A DNA stretch of 64,000 nt from JAJRXR01 sp041987545 (GCA_041987545.1 JBHIWH010000001.1:372001-436000), one strand, 5' to 3'. Shown: positions 7,770 through 17,468, numbered from the stretch's first letter. Program-made: numbers and translations. Notes: a model not told the origin generated them from the letters alone.

Positions 7770-10514
7770 ATGCGCGCACGCTGCTCGTTCGGTCTTGTCT
7801 GTCTCTGGCTCGCCGCCGGGGTGCTGCCCGGGTGCACGTCCGGGGCGGGGGACGCCGGCTTCGTCACGGTCCCGGTCGAAGCGCCCTCCGACGAGCGGTC
7901 GGCCGCGGCGCTGGCCAGGATCGACGCCAAGCAGAAGCGGCTCCGCGAGCACGGGCCCAAGCGCGCCGACGCGCCCCAGGAGGCCATGCAGTTCTTCCTG
8001 GACCAGCGCCTCGCCCCGGGCATGACGGCCTACCCGATCCAGCAGGTCCAGGACGCGATCCATTGGGCCAGGCAGCGCGAGCAGCAGGTCCTGGCGCAGC
8101 GCGGCTCGCTCCCGGGCGGGATCGACTCGTGGGAGGAGGTCGGCCCGGGCAACATCGGCGGCCGCACCCGCGCGATCCTCATCAACCCCGACGACCCGGA
8201 CATCATGTACGCCGCGGGCGTCGCCGGCGGTGTCTTCAAGACCACCGACGCGGGTGCGAGCTGGGCCCCGACCTCCGACGACCTGATCAACATCGCCGTC
8301 TGCTCGATGCTGATGGACCCGTCCGACCCGGACACGATCTACGCCGGCACGGGCGAGGGCTTCTTCAACGGCGACGGCGTCCGCGGGCTGGGTATCTTCA
8401 AGACGACCGACGGCGGCGCGACGTGGGACCAGCTGACGGGCACGGTCGAGCCCGCGGTCCCCTTCGGCGCGTTCTTCCGGTGCAACAAGCTGGCGGTCAG
8501 CCCGAACGACAGCAACCGCATCTACGCCGCGACGCGGACGGCCGTCTGGGTCTCGCCCGACGCCGGCGCGACCTGGCAGGCCCTGCTCGACAACCCGCAG
8601 GTGACGGACCTGGACCCGGGCATCCCCGAGGCGGGCGGCACGTTCGCGGGCTTCACCGACATCGAGCTGCGGTGGGACATCGGCGCCGAGGACGACGACG
8701 TGATCTACGCCTGCTCGGGCAGCTTCTCGCCCGACGGGCTGTACCGCTCCGAGGACTCGGGCGCGAGCTGGCAGAGGCTGGGCACGAACGCCGACCTCGT
8801 CCGCGCCGATCAGGGCCGCATGACGATCGACATCGCGCCGTCCAACAACGACGTCCTGTACGTCTGCATGGCCAACAACGGCGGCTCGGGCGCGACCGGC
8901 CAGGTGATCGACATCTTCCGATCCACCGACGGGGGCGACTCCTGGGAGCCGAGGCTGGACTTCGGCGCCGAGATCTCCCAGTTCCTGCTGTCCAACATCG
9001 TCTTCGGCGCCGGCTGCTTCGGCTCCAGCCAGTTCGCCCAGGGCTGGTACGACAACATCATCAAGGTCGACCCGTCCGACTCCGAGGTCGTCTGGGTCGG
9101 CGGCATCGACCTGTTCCGCTCCGACGACGGGGGCGAGACCTTCGGCATCGCCTCGTACTGGTGGCTCGACAACTCGTTCGAGTCCTTCGTCCACGCCGAC
9201 CAGCACGAGCTGGTCTTCCACCCCGACTACGACGGCGTGACCAACACGACGCTGTTCTCGGGCTCCGACGGCGGGATCTACCGCACCGACAACGCCCTCG
9301 CGCCCACCACCCTCGAGGACTGCCCGCTCGACAAGAACTTCGAGCTCGACTTCGAGGCCCTGCCCGACGTCGTCTGGCAGACACTCAACAACGGGTACGG
9401 CGTGACCCAGTTCTACCACGGCGCCGTCGCCAACGGCCAGGACATCTACATCGGCGGCGCCCAGGACAACGGCACCTCCCGCGCCACCTCCACCGGCGCC
9501 ATCAACTCGTGGGAGCCCGTGTTCGGCGGCGACGGCGGGTACTGCGCCATCGACCCCACCAACCCCGACAACATGTGGGCCGAGACCCAGTTCTTCCCCT
9601 CCATGATCCGCTCGACCAACGGCGGCGCCTCCTGGGACGACGCCAACGCCGGCATCACCGACGGCGACGGGCTCTTCATCAACCCCTTCGCCATCGATCG
9701 CAACATGCCGAGCGTCGTCTGGTCCGGTGGCTCGCGCCCGTGGCGGTCGATGAACGGCGCCGTCTCCTGGGTCCCCGCCGGTCCCAACCTCAACGGGCCG
9801 GCAAACCAGTCGGCCATCGCCGTCGCCCCGTCCGACTCCAACACCGTCTACTACGGCTTCGAGGACGGGTACGTCGCCCGGTCCACCAACGCCCTGGACG
9901 CGGACCCGGACTGGGAGATCTTCGACGAGAACAACGGCCTGCCCGCCGAGGGCGCGTTCATCTCCTCGGTCGCCGTGGACCACGACGACCCGGACATCGC
10001 GTACGCGACCAGCTCGACGTTCGGCGCCTCGCACATCTACCGCACCGCCGACGGCGGGCAGACCTGGGTCCCGATCGACGGGGACGTCGCCCTCGGCGGC
10101 GTGCCCGAGGTGCCCGTCCACTGGATCGCCATCCGCCCGTGCGACTCGAGCCAGCTCTACGTCGGCACCGAAGTCGGCGTCTTCGCCTCCGACAACACCG
10201 GATCGACCTGGGCGCCGGCGAACCTCGGCATGGCCAACACCGTCGTCGAGACCCTCGACTTCCGGGACGAGGACACGATCGTCGCATTCACCCACGGCCG
10301 GGGGACGTTCCTCGCCGAGCTCGACCCGTGCCAGACCTCCTCGTGCGGGATCGACTACAACGGCGACACCAAGGTGGACATGGACGACATCCTCAGGTTC
10401 CTCGAGTTGTTCGTGATGATGGACCCGAGCACGGACCTGGCGCCGCAGTTCGGCGTCTGGGATTACTCCGACGTGCTCGCGTTCATGATCGTCTTCGCCG
10501 CCGGCTGCCCGTGA
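7770..10514 (+). CDS. BNR/Asp-box beta-propeller lipoprotein with C-terminal GC-type dockerin
   Basis: 914 aa. The ATG follows GAGAGAGG (9-nt spacing). A signal peptide ends in VLPGC, so Cys22 is a plausible lipidation site although Pro at -2 is atypical. The body carries many Asp-box repeats such as FKTTDGGATW, YRSEDSGASW, FRSTDGGDSW and YRTADGGQTW, between segments like DPSDPDTIYAGTGEG. This is the architecture of sortilin/VPS10-like and xyloglucanase-type propellers. The last ~60 residues (YNGDTKVDMDDILRFLELF ... FGVWDYSDVLAFMIVFAAGCP) form a paired dockerin-like domain ending in GCP, as in Phycisphaerae GC-type dockerin proteins. It probably acts at the cell surface; the substrate cannot be told from sequence. 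Confidence 0.88.
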   Translation: MRARCSFGLVCLWLAAGVLPGCTSGAGDAGFVTVPVEAPSDERSAAALARIDAKQKRLREHGPKRADAPQEAMQFFLDQRLAPGMTAYPIQQVQDAIHWARQREQQVLAQRGSLPGGIDSWEEVGPGNIGGRTRAILINPDDPDIMYAAGVAGGVFKTTDAGASWAPTSDDLINIAVCSMLMDPSDPDTIYAGTGEGFFNGDGVRGLGIFKTTDGGATWDQLTGTVEPAVPFGAFFRCNKLAVSPNDSNRIYAATRTAVWVSPDAGATWQALLDNPQVTDLDPGIPEAGGTFAGFTDIELRWDIGAEDDDVIYACSGSFSPDGLYRSEDSGASWQRLGTNADLVRADQGRMTIDIAPSNNDVLYVCMANNGGSGATGQVIDIFRSTDGGDSWEPRLDFGAEISQFLLSNIVFGAGCFGSSQFAQGWYDNIIKVDPSDSEVVWVGGIDLFRSDDGGETFGIASYWWLDNSFESFVHADQHELVFHPDYDGVTNTTLFSGSDGGIYRTDNALAPTTLEDCPLDKNFELDFEALPDVVWQTLNNGYGVTQFYHGAVANGQDIYIGGAQDNGTSRATSTGAINSWEPVFGGDGGYCAIDPTNPDNMWAETQFFPSMIRSTNGGASWDDANAGITDGDGLFINPFAIDRNMPSVVWSGGSRPWRSMNGAVSWVPAGPNLNGPANQSAIAVAPSDSNTVYYGFEDGYVARSTNALDADPDWEIFDENNGLPAEGAFISSVAVDHDDPDIAYATSSTFGASHIYRTADGGQTWVPIDGDVALGGVPEVPVHWIAIRPCDSSQLYVGTEVGVFASDNTGSTWAPANLGMANTVVETLDFRDEDTIVAFTHGRGTFLAELDPCQTSSCGIDYNGDTKVDMDDILRFLELFVMMDPSTDLAPQFGVWDYSDVLAFMIVFAAGCP

Positions 10515-10557
10515 GGCCGGGCGTGTCGTCAGGCGGCGGCTCGGCGCCCCGCCGCGT

Positions 10558-11031
10558 CTAGTCGTCCAGCCGGGCCGACTCGACGAGGCGCCCGAGCGCC
10601 ACGGGGTCCGACGCGTCCACATCGAAGACGAACGCCTCGCCCGTGCGCACGCGGACCGGGGGCGCCGACGGGCCGGCCAGCAGCGTCCCGCACAGGTGCT
10701 CGAGCTGCGGGTTGTGCCCGACCAGGCAGAGGGACCCGGTCCCCTCGCGCTCACGGATCAGGTCGATCACGCCCGAGACCGGCTCGCCCACGCACAGCCG
10801 CCCGTCGGTCAGGAACTCGGCCTCGAGGGCCCGGTTGATCCGCTCGGCCGTGTCGAACGCACGCACGAACGGGCTCGTGATCACCAGCGCGGGCGGCCGC
10901 TCGGCCTGGGCGAAGAGGTTCCCCAGATGGTCGGCCTGCCGCTCGCCCCGGGCGCGCAAGGGGCGGTCCTCGTCCCGCCCTGTGGGCGAGCCCTGCTCGG
11001 CTTTGCCGTGCCTGACGACGTACAGCCTCAC
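10558..11031 (-). CDS. sixA: Phosphohistidine phosphatase SixA-like
   Basis: 157 aa with a GTG start. The N-terminus is RLYVVRHGKAE, the histidine phosphatase RHG motif with the catalytic His. A second catalytic-site segment, LCLVGHNPQLEHL, lies in the middle, with PFVRAFDTAERI between. Size and motifs match SixA, which removes phosphate from histidine-containing phosphotransfer proteins. Other small-molecule phosphatases share the fold, so the substrate is inferred. The start lies 1 nt beyond the crcB stop, so the two are probably co-transcribed. Confidence 0.85.
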   Translation of the reverse strand: MRLYVVRHGKAEQGSPTGRDEDRPLRARGERQADHLGNLFAQAERPPALVITSPFVRAFDTAERINRALEAEFLTDGRLCVGEPVSGVIDLIREREGTGSLCLVGHNPQLEHLCGTLLAGPSAPPVRVRTGEAFVFDVDASDPVALGRLVESARLDD

Positions 11032-11032
11032 G

Positions 11033-11455
11033 TCAGCCCTCCACGCTCACGTCCGCCGGCGGCGCCGGCGCGACCCGGTCCCCGATCGTGTACCCCAGCC
11101 AGACCGCCGCCAGCCCGAGCCCGCAGCTGAGGCCGGCGTACGCGATCGCCCGCCACGCGTGCCCCTTCTCGATCAGCCCGAACAGCTCGAACCCGAACGT
11201 CGAAAAAGTAGTAAACCCGCCCAGCAGCCCGACGAGGATCGCCAGGCGCCAGTGCTCGGGCACGCCCGCCGCCCTCGTGAGCATCGGCGTGAGCAGCCCG
11301 ATCAGGAAGCACCCAACGACGTTGACGTTGATCGTCCAGACGTGGATGGTCTCGGCGAAGCTGCCCGAGACCAGCTCGCGCGTCCAGTGGTTCACGCCGT
11401 AGCGCGCCAGCGTCCCGATCCCCCCCGCGACGAACAGCAGCACGAGCTTCGTCAT
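11033..11455 (-). CDS. crcB: Fluoride channel CrcB/Fluc
   Basis: 140 aa with four membrane helices. Diagnostic motifs are GGIGTLARYGVN, TINVNVVGCFLIGLL (conserved Asn in helix 2) and LLGGFTTFSTF with the Phe/Thr residues lining the fluoride path. It should form a dual-topology dimer exporting fluoride across the inner membrane. There is no Shine-Dalgarno sequence; TACACT ends 6 nt before the ATG, suggesting a leaderless transcript. I see no fluoride riboswitch upstream, and the short gap to the divergent transporter leaves no room for one. Confidence 0.95.
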   Translation of the reverse strand: MTKLVLLFVAGGIGTLARYGVNHWTRELVSGSFAETIHVWTINVNVVGCFLIGLLTPMLTRAAGVPEHWRLAILVGLLGGFTTFSTFGFELFGLIEKGHAWRAIAYAGLSCGLGLAAVWLGYTIGDRVAPAPPADVSVEG

Positions 11456-11461
11456 GGGCCC

Positions 11462-11467
11462 AGTGTA
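11462..11467 (-). promoter_or_regulatory. -10-like TACACT just before the crcB start
   Basis: On the minus strand TACACT is followed by GGGCCC and then the ATG. The 6-nt gap would place the transcription start at the start codon. A divergent TAGGAT (11478-11483) serves the neighbouring transporter gene, so the two -10-like elements lie almost back to back. Confidence 0.45.
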
Positions 11468-11502
11468 CCGCCCGACCTAGGATCGGCGCCCGGGAGGCGC
11501 CG

Positions 11503-12546
11503 ATGAGCGATTCGCACGACAGCAGCGCCCTCCGCGAGACCAGCGTCGGCGTGCTGACCGTCGTGCTCACGCTCGCCGGCTGGTCCGTCACGCCCCTGTT
11601 CATCAAGTACTTCGCCGACCACATCGACGCGTGGACGAGCAACGGGTGGCGCTACGGGTTCGCCGCCCTGCTCTGGAGCCCGCTGCTCGTCGCCGGCGCC
11701 CTCCGGGGCTCGCTGCCCAAGGGCCTGTGGCGGGCGGCGATGGTCCCGGCCCTGGTCAACGCCTGCGGCCAGGTCTGCTTCACGCTTGCCCACTACCAGA
11801 TCGGGCCCGGCCTGCTCACGTTCGGCCTGCGGTCGCAGATGGTCTTCGTCGCGGTCGGCGCGGCCCTGCTGTTCCCCGCCGAGCGGCTCGTCGTCCGCTC
11901 GCCCGCCTTCCTGGGCGGGGTCGCGCTGGTGATGATCGGGACCGTTGGCACGATCGCCTTCGGCGCCGGCGGCGGGGGGGACGCCGACGGGAGCTACGCC
12001 CTCGGCGTCGGGCTGGCGATCGGCTCGGGCGCCGGCTTCGCCGCCTACGGGCTGGCGGTCCGCAAGTACATGCACGACATCCCGACGCTCGTCGCCTTCG
12101 CCGCCATCAGCCTCTACACCGCCGTCGCCATGATCGGGCTGATGCTCCCCCTGGCGAGCCGGATGGGCGCCGGCGCCCTGGACATGAGCGCGACCCAGTT
12201 CGCCGTCCTGCTTCTATCGAGCGTGATCGGCATCGCGCTGGGCCATGTCCTGTACTACATCTCGATCAAGCGTCTGGGCGTCGCGGTCTCGACGGGCGTC
12301 ATCCAGCTCCAGCCCGTGTGCGTCTCCGTGCTCTCGTACTTCATGTTCAGCGAGGTCCTGAACCTCGCCCAGTGGGCCAGCGGCGGCCTGGCGATCGCCG
12401 GCGCGGTGCTGATGCTCTGGATCCAGCACTCGCTGCGGCGGGCGGCCCGCGACCACGAGTACGACGAGTTCCCCCCAGACCACGTCGCCGCGGCGACGCT
12501 CTGCGAGGACGAGGCGTCGGCGCTCGGAGGATCGGTGGACCCGTGA
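11503..12546 (+). CDS. EamA/DMT-family transporter
   Basis: 347 aa; the ATG follows GGGAGG. Ten hydrophobic helices form two EamA repeats: the first opens LAGWSVTPLFIKYFADHID, the second begins near YALGVGLAIGSGAGFAAYG. The terminal helix (ASGGLAIAGAVLMLWIQHSL) precedes a ~40-residue hydrophilic tail. The drug/metabolite transporter fold is clear. The substrate (amino acids, nucleotide sugars, metabolites) cannot be predicted. It converges on the next gene with only 3 nt between stops. Confidence 0.88.
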   Translation: MSDSHDSSALRETSVGVLTVVLTLAGWSVTPLFIKYFADHIDAWTSNGWRYGFAALLWSPLLVAGALRGSLPKGLWRAAMVPALVNACGQVCFTLAHYQIGPGLLTFGLRSQMVFVAVGAALLFPAERLVVRSPAFLGGVALVMIGTVGTIAFGAGGGGDADGSYALGVGLAIGSGAGFAAYGLAVRKYMHDIPTLVAFAAISLYTAVAMIGLMLPLASRMGAGALDMSATQFAVLLLSSVIGIALGHVLYYISIKRLGVAVSTGVIQLQPVCVSVLSYFMFSEVLNLAQWASGGLAIAGAVLMLWIQHSLRRAARDHEYDEFPPDHVAAATLCEDEASALGGSVDP

Positions 12547-12549
12547 CGC

Positions 12550-13425
12550 TCAGCGCCGCCGCCGGCGCGGGCCGAGCGCGAGCAGCGACAGCCCCAGCCC
12601 GGCCGTCGCCGGCGCCGGCACGACCGCGACTCCCCGGATGTCCAGCTCCTCGCCCAGGCTCCCGACGAGCACGGGGCCGCCCGTGCCGAGGTTGAAGCCG
12701 TACAGGGAAGACGCCTGGAGGATCGTGCTCGGCGGCTGGGCGTTGGACGTGATCCCCAGCAGCTCGCCCCCGGGCGCAAAGTCCATCGCCAGGATGTTCG
12801 CGTTGAAGGAGACCGCGCCCCCGGCGTCCGTGACGATGCCGGTCTCCGGGTCGATGATCGCCAGCCCGTAGTCGGGGCCGGAGATCAGGCTCCGGTGCCA
12901 GGCGTAGAGCGTGCCGTCGGCGTCGAAGGCCATGTCCCCGATCTGCGTCGCGGCGCCGCCCTCGATCGTCAGGTCCACCGTCTTGGTGGCGGCGCCCGTT
13001 GCGGTGTCGATCTCGTACAGGGCGAAGGGCGAGTTGAGCGCGATCCCCTCGCGGACGAGCGCCATCATCCGCCCGTCGCTCGTGAAGTCGATCGAGAAGA
13101 CGCCGGGGTTGGCGGCCTGCAGGCCGGTGATCGCCAGGCTCTGGGCGCCGTCGGGCCCGAACCGGACGAGGCGGCGCCTCGCCTGGAAATCGGTGGCCGC
13201 GACCCAGAAATTCTGCCGATCGTCGGCCGTCAGCGACGTGGCGAACAGGCCCCCCAGGCCGGGCGAGATCGGGGCGAGCGAGGCCAGCCCCGTCTCTCGA
13301 TCGACCGAGTACATCGTCCCCTGGGCGCTGATCGCGAGGATCTCCGTCGGCCCGGCCGACGCACGCACACACAACACGGCGACTCCGATCGCGCCCGCAA
13401 CACGAGACACAAGACCCAGATTCAT
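12550..13425 (-). CDS. Exported beta-propeller-like protein with PEP-CTERM-like tail
   Basis: 291 aa; the ATG follows GGGGAG. A signal peptide (VAGAIGVAVLCVRASAG) is followed by short repeats of the type LYEIDTATGAA, LAIIDPETGIV and YSVDRETGLA, typical of small propellers that read like a time-resolved log of values. The C-terminus is VVPAPATAGLGLSLLALG plus five Arg, i.e. a VPAP box, a hydrophobic helix and a basic cluster, matching PEP-CTERM sorting signals. An exosortase/archaeosortase-type enzyme elsewhere would process it. Function beyond the cell surface is unknown. Confidence 0.75.
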   Translation of the reverse strand: MNLGLVSRVAGAIGVAVLCVRASAGPTEILAISAQGTMYSVDRETGLASLAPISPGLGGLFATSLTADDRQNFWVAATDFQARRRLVRFGPDGAQSLAITGLQAANPGVFSIDFTSDGRMMALVREGIALNSPFALYEIDTATGAATKTVDLTIEGGAATQIGDMAFDADGTLYAWHRSLISGPDYGLAIIDPETGIVTDAGGAVSFNANILAMDFAPGGELLGITSNAQPPSTILQASSLYGFNLGTGGPVLVGSLGEELDIRGVAVVPAPATAGLGLSLLALGPRRRRR

Positions 13426-13637
13426 GAGGCTCTCCCCTGACTCCCCGGTGCAGACTCGACCGCCCGCAACACGATGCGGGGTCCGGTACGGGCCCCCGGT
13501 CCGCCAAGTTTCAGTCCCCGAGACGCCTTTTGTCGGCGCCGCGGCGACACGCCCGTGCTCGCGCCGGAGCCGGGCCCGCGGAGCTCGCGTCCCGCCCGGC
13601 CGGGTCGCCCGCGCGGCCCCCCGGCCGCCCTCGCGGG

Positions 13638-15899
13638 TCAGCCGCCGGTCTGCAAGGCCTCGATCGCGCGCTCCAGCACCTCGTCGCGCCCTGCCGCGAT
13701 CCCCGCGATCGTGGGCTCGACGGGGACCGTGGGCGCCACGCCAACCCCCTGGTGCACGGTCTGCCCGTCGTGCTTCACGACGCGCATCCCCGTCCAGCTC
13801 AGGCTCCAGCCCCCGGGCAGGCCGATCCGGTTCACGTTCCCGTTTGTCCCGGCCGTCATCGAGCCGACGATCTCGCCCAGCCCGTACGCCTCGACGATCG
13901 CCATGCAGCTCTCGGCGTACGACAGCGCCCGCTCGTCGGTCAGCCACGCGACGCGCCCCGTGATCCGGGGCTCGAGCGGACCGAGCAGCCAGCGGCCGCG
14001 CTCCTCGTACTCGACGCCCCGCTGATCGGGCGCGCGGTAGATCGGGATCCGCCAGATCGCCGACCGCAGGGGCTCCTGGGCGCAGTGCCTCATCAGCATC
14101 GTCGCCGCGTCCCCCGGGTACCCGCGGACGTCGAAGACGACGCCCTCGGCGTTTGCCAGCCGCTCAATGTGTGGCTCGACCGCGTCCCACCCGATGCCCC
14201 CCGTCAGATCGATGTACACGATCCCCGGCGCGACCTCCGCGCCCTGGGCCGGGCGGTCCTCCCGGAGCGCGAACCAGTCGCCCACGCCGATCCGCTCGAC
14301 ATCGACGGTCTCATGTTCGCCGCCACGCTCGATCTCGAGCGATGTCACGCTCTCGACGCCCTGTGTCGCGATCGTGTACGCCGCCCGGTCGCCCCGGTAG
14401 GCGTCGGTGGACGCGCCGACGCGGGCCAGAGCGCGCTGCGCGATCTGGTCGATCGGCTCGCCGCCGATCGAGAGCACGGCGTCGCCGGGCCGAGCGGCCG
14501 CGCCCCGCGCCGCCGCGACGACCACGAACCGCCCCTCGACCCACCTCGCCCGGAACGGGAGCGCGCCCGAGGGGCGGTCCGTCCCCACCAGCCACGTGTG
14601 CCCGTCCTCGGCGCGGGCGAGCATCTCGGAGATCGCGGCGTGCAGCGCGCCGTCGTCGGCCGCCTCGGCCGCCGCCGCCAGCGCCCCGGGCAGCTCGCCC
14701 GCCCAGTCCCGCGTGCCGACCACGTCCCAGTACGGGTAGAAGTGCCGGAACACGTTCCAGGCCCGGGCCGTCATCGCGAGGCGCGACGCGCGGTCCCCCG
14801 CGCCCGGTCGCCAGCCCTCGGGGCGCCCGCCGAGCCAGTCTGGCTCCTCGCCCCGGGCTTCTGGCAGCGTCCGCCCGTCCTCCGACCAGAGTACATGGGG
14901 CACGCGCGCCCACACACCGCCGCCCAGGTCGAGCACGGTCTCGATCGGCACGCCCGACAGGCGCCCGTCCGGGTCGTCCGAGTTCTCTCGCAGGCGTTCG
15001 GACCTGTAGACGTAGCTCGACTCCGCGCCCTCGTAGTCCGAGCCGAGCCCGTGGTGGACGATCCCGACGCGCGTCCCCGTCGCCTCGACCGGCTCGCGGG
15101 CCGGGGCGTCGCCCTCGCCGCCCGCCCAGACCTGCACCGAGGGCGCGATCCACGCGGTCAAGCGCTCGAGCTCGGCGGCCAGCGCGGGCGCATCGGGCGC
15201 GTCCTCGACCTCGCGCAGCACGTGCGTCTCGACCAGGTCCCAGTCCGCGCCGACCACGCCGTCCGACGGGTGGAACCAGCGGACGACGCCCAGCAGCCTC
15301 GCCGCGGCGGTCACGTTCTCGAGCCCCCGCCCGGTCAGCGGCGAGGGGCCCTCGTCGGCGCCCTCGAGCCCCGGGCGCTCGACGAGCCGCACGTCGTCGA
15401 GGTACGCGACGCTCCCCGCCAGCGCGATCAGACCAAAGCTGATCGAGACAGCATCGTCGTCGCCCTTGCCCAGGATCGACACGTCCACCCACTCGCCCGA
15501 GGCCACCGGGCGGTCGCGCATGTTGTCGAAGAACCCCGGCTCGCCGCTCTCCCGGTCGATCCGGCACCAGAGCATCGCCCCCCGCCCGTCGCCCCCCTCG
15601 ACCCTGACGCGGGCGGACAGCTCGAACCAGACGCCGCGGAGCTCGGCCGCGTCGATCGACTGCATCACGACGCCGGTCGAGGGCGTGCCGCCCTCCTGCT
15701 CCAGCCGGCACGCCCTGCCCCCGTCCCCGTCCTTGACGACAGTGGCCTTCCATCCCTGCGACTCGAACGCCGGGGGTACCGCCCACGCCGTCGGCGCATC
15801 GCCGACCTGATCGTTCTCGAAGCCGGCGTTGGTGGGTGTCGGCCCGCCGAGCACGAGCAGCGACGAGGCGAGGATCCCGACGAGCGATGCGAGCGACAT
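13638..15899 (-). CDS. Exported S41-family peptidase
   Basis: 753 aa; the ATG follows GGAGGG. A signal peptide ends near PTNAG. Residues ~20-170 form a beta-sandwich-like region (FENDQVGDAPTAWAV ... WFELSARVRVEGG). A tricorn/CTP-type core follows, with a PDZ-like segment (RPGDAVLSIGGEPIDQ) and the S41 catalytic domain IVYIDLTGG ... FDVRGYPGDAATM ... LTDERALSYAESCMAIVEAY ... GSMTAGTNGN. The nucleophilic Ser is in ALSYAES, where the family norm is SAAES. It probably cleaves peptides in the periplasm. The extended N-terminus resembles that of other planctomycete S41 proteins, from memory. It is divergent from the nuclease gene. Confidence 0.85.
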   Translation of the reverse strand: MSLASLVGILASSLLVLGGPTPTNAGFENDQVGDAPTAWAVPPAFESQGWKATVVKDGDGGRACRLEQEGGTPSTGVVMQSIDAAELRGVWFELSARVRVEGGDGRGAMLWCRIDRESGEPGFFDNMRDRPVASGEWVDVSILGKGDDDAVSISFGLIALAGSVAYLDDVRLVERPGLEGADEGPSPLTGRGLENVTAAARLLGVVRWFHPSDGVVGADWDLVETHVLREVEDAPDAPALAAELERLTAWIAPSVQVWAGGEGDAPAREPVEATGTRVGIVHHGLGSDYEGAESSYVYRSERLRENSDDPDGRLSGVPIETVLDLGGGVWARVPHVLWSEDGRTLPEARGEEPDWLGGRPEGWRPGAGDRASRLAMTARAWNVFRHFYPYWDVVGTRDWAGELPGALAAAAEAADDGALHAAISEMLARAEDGHTWLVGTDRPSGALPFRARWVEGRFVVVAAARGAAARPGDAVLSIGGEPIDQIAQRALARVGASTDAYRGDRAAYTIATQGVESVTSLEIERGGEHETVDVERIGVGDWFALREDRPAQGAEVAPGIVYIDLTGGIGWDAVEPHIERLANAEGVVFDVRGYPGDAATMLMRHCAQEPLRSAIWRIPIYRAPDQRGVEYEERGRWLLGPLEPRITGRVAWLTDERALSYAESCMAIVEAYGLGEIVGSMTAGTNGNVNRIGLPGGWSLSWTGMRVVKHDGQTVHQGVGVAPTVPVEPTIAGIAAGRDEVLERAIEALQTGG

Positions 15900-16076
15900 G
15901 GTCCGTGCCCTCCGGCCGCCGCCCGCCCGCGCGGGGGCGTCCTGATGTTCAATAAACAGCAATCTTTGGAACTATATCCGTGGCCGCGGGCCCGGTTGCG
16001 ACGCGGGCGTGGGGATCCCCGAGAGCTATCCTGTTCGTGCCTCCCATTCATTCCCCCCTTTCGGAGTCTCAGGCCC
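15900..16076. promoter_or_regulatory. Divergent intergenic region, A/T-rich patch
   Basis: This lies between the S41 peptidase and the beta-CASP nuclease genes. An A/T-rich patch at about 15943-15980 (with TTCAATAAAC and AACTATATCC) stands out from the GC-rich surroundings and could hold divergent promoters. TATCCT near 16027 is a candidate -10 for the nuclease gene. No exact consensus pair is visible. Confidence 0.3.
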
Positions 16077-17468
16077 ATGCGAATCCGAGTGCTCGGCGCC
16101 GCGGGCGAGGTCACGGGCTCGTGCTACCTCGTCGAGACCTCCAAGGCCCGCGTGCTCGTCGAGTTCGGGCTGCACCAGGGCGGGGCGCACACCGAGGCCA
16201 AGAACCGGCGCATGCCCCCGATCCGCCCGCGGGAACTGGACGCCGTCGTCCTGACGCACGCGCACCTGGACCATTCGGGCCGCCTGCCCATGCTCCCGAC
16301 CGCGGGCTTCGACGGCCGCGTGCACGCGACGCCCGCGACGATCGAGCTGTGCGACATCCTGCTCCGCGACGCGGCCTACCTGCAGGAGATGGAGGCCCGA
16401 CGCGCCAGCAAGCGCCGCCTCCGCCGCGGGCGCCAGCCCGTCCGCCCGCTGTACACCGCCTCCGATGTCGAACGCCTCATGCCCATGTTCAGGCAGGCGC
16501 CCTACGACGAGAGCGTCGAGGTCGCCCCGGGCGTGCGGGCCCGGTGGATCGAGGCGGGGCATATTCTCGGCTCGGCCAGCGTCGAACTCACGATCGAGGA
16601 CAAGGGCGCGCGCAAGACCGTGGTCTTCTCGGGCGACATCGGCCCCAAGGGCGCGCCGCTGCTCCGCGACCCGGCGACCTTCGACCGCGCCGACGTCGCG
16701 TTCCTCGAATCGACCTACGGTGACCGCGACCACAGGCCCATCGACGCCTCGATCGACGAGCTGGCGACCATCATCAACAACGCCCGCACGCCAGAGGGCA
16801 AGGTGCTCATCCCCTCGTTCGCCGTCGGCCGAACGCAGCAGCTGATCTACTTCATTGCGCAGCTCATCCGCGAGGGCAAGGTCGAGCATCCGCGCGTCTA
16901 CGTGGACTCACCAATGGCGACCAGCGCGACCGAGCTGTACAAACGCCACCGCGACCTGTTCGACGACGACTGCTGGGCGATCATCAGCGCGGGCGACGGC
17001 TGCCTCGACTTCCCGGGCCTCGGCTTCACCAAGGGACCCCAGGACTCGATGGCCCTCAACCCGATGGGCGACGGCGTCGTCGTCATCTCGGCGGCCGGCA
17101 TGTGCACCGGCGGGCGGATCCTCCATCACCTCAAGCACGGCCTCTGGCGGGAGCAGACCCACGTCGTCTTCGTCGGCTACCAGGCCGATGGCACGCTGGG
17201 CCGCCGCCTCGTCGATGGCGCCGACTCCGTCCGCGTCATGGGCGAGCCGATTAAGGTCCGGGCCCACGTCCACACGGTCAACGGCTTCTCGGCCCACGCG
17301 GGCCAGACCGAACTCGTCGAGTGGCTCGGCGCCATGCGTGACTCTGGCCCCAGAGTCTACCTCACCCACGGCGAGGACCCGCAGCGGGAGGCCCTGGCCG
17401 CCAAGATCGACGAGCAACTCATGCTCAAGGCCAAGCTCCCGGCGTGGGGCGAGGTCATCGAGCTCTAG
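16077..17468 (+). CDS. MBL-fold beta-CASP RNA exonuclease-like protein
   Basis: 463 aa. Metallo-beta-lactamase core: LGAAGEVTGSCYLVE, the zinc motif LTHAHLDHSGRLP and EAGHILGSAS. The beta-CASP part contains FSGDIGPKGAPLL, ESTYGDRDH, IPSFAVGRTQQLIYF, AAGMCTGGRILHHL and VNGFSAHAGQTELVEWL (motif C His). This matches the YsiA/CPSF73-like RNA-processing ribonuclease group (COG1236). No KH domain is present. It is expected to process or degrade RNA in the cytoplasm. proB starts 18 nt downstream, so the three genes may share a transcript, though no functional link to proline synthesis is evident. Confidence 0.92.
   Translation: MRIRVLGAAGEVTGSCYLVETSKARVLVEFGLHQGGAHTEAKNRRMPPIRPRELDAVVLTHAHLDHSGRLPMLPTAGFDGRVHATPATIELCDILLRDAAYLQEMEARRASKRRLRRGRQPVRPLYTASDVERLMPMFRQAPYDESVEVAPGVRARWIEAGHILGSASVELTIEDKGARKTVVFSGDIGPKGAPLLRDPATFDRADVAFLESTYGDRDHRPIDASIDELATIINNARTPEGKVLIPSFAVGRTQQLIYFIAQLIREGKVEHPRVYVDSPMATSATELYKRHRDLFDDDCWAIISAGDGCLDFPGLGFTKGPQDSMALNPMGDGVVVISAAGMCTGGRILHHLKHGLWREQTHVVFVGYQADGTLGRRLVDGADSVRVMGEPIKVRAHVHTVNGFSAHAGQTELVEWLGAMRDSGPRVYLTHGEDPQREALAAKIDEQLMLKAKLPAWGEVIEL

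Noticed and set aside
7527..10754. 1075-codon antisense frame across the BNR lipoprotein
   Set aside because: Composition is a mirror of the propeller gene (Val/Gly/Asp-rich, no motifs). The forward frame has a signal peptide, repeats and a dockerin tail.
11456..11502. Fluoride riboswitch for crcB
   Set aside because: The -10-like element lies 6 nt from the crcB start, and only 47 nt separate the divergent genes, so there is no space for the aptamer.
13530..16076. Apparent long 5' extension of the beta-CASP nuclease frame
   Set aside because: It runs antisense through the S41 peptidase. The nuclease family starts at MRIRVLGAAGEV, and the upstream translation is low-complexity Arg/Pro.
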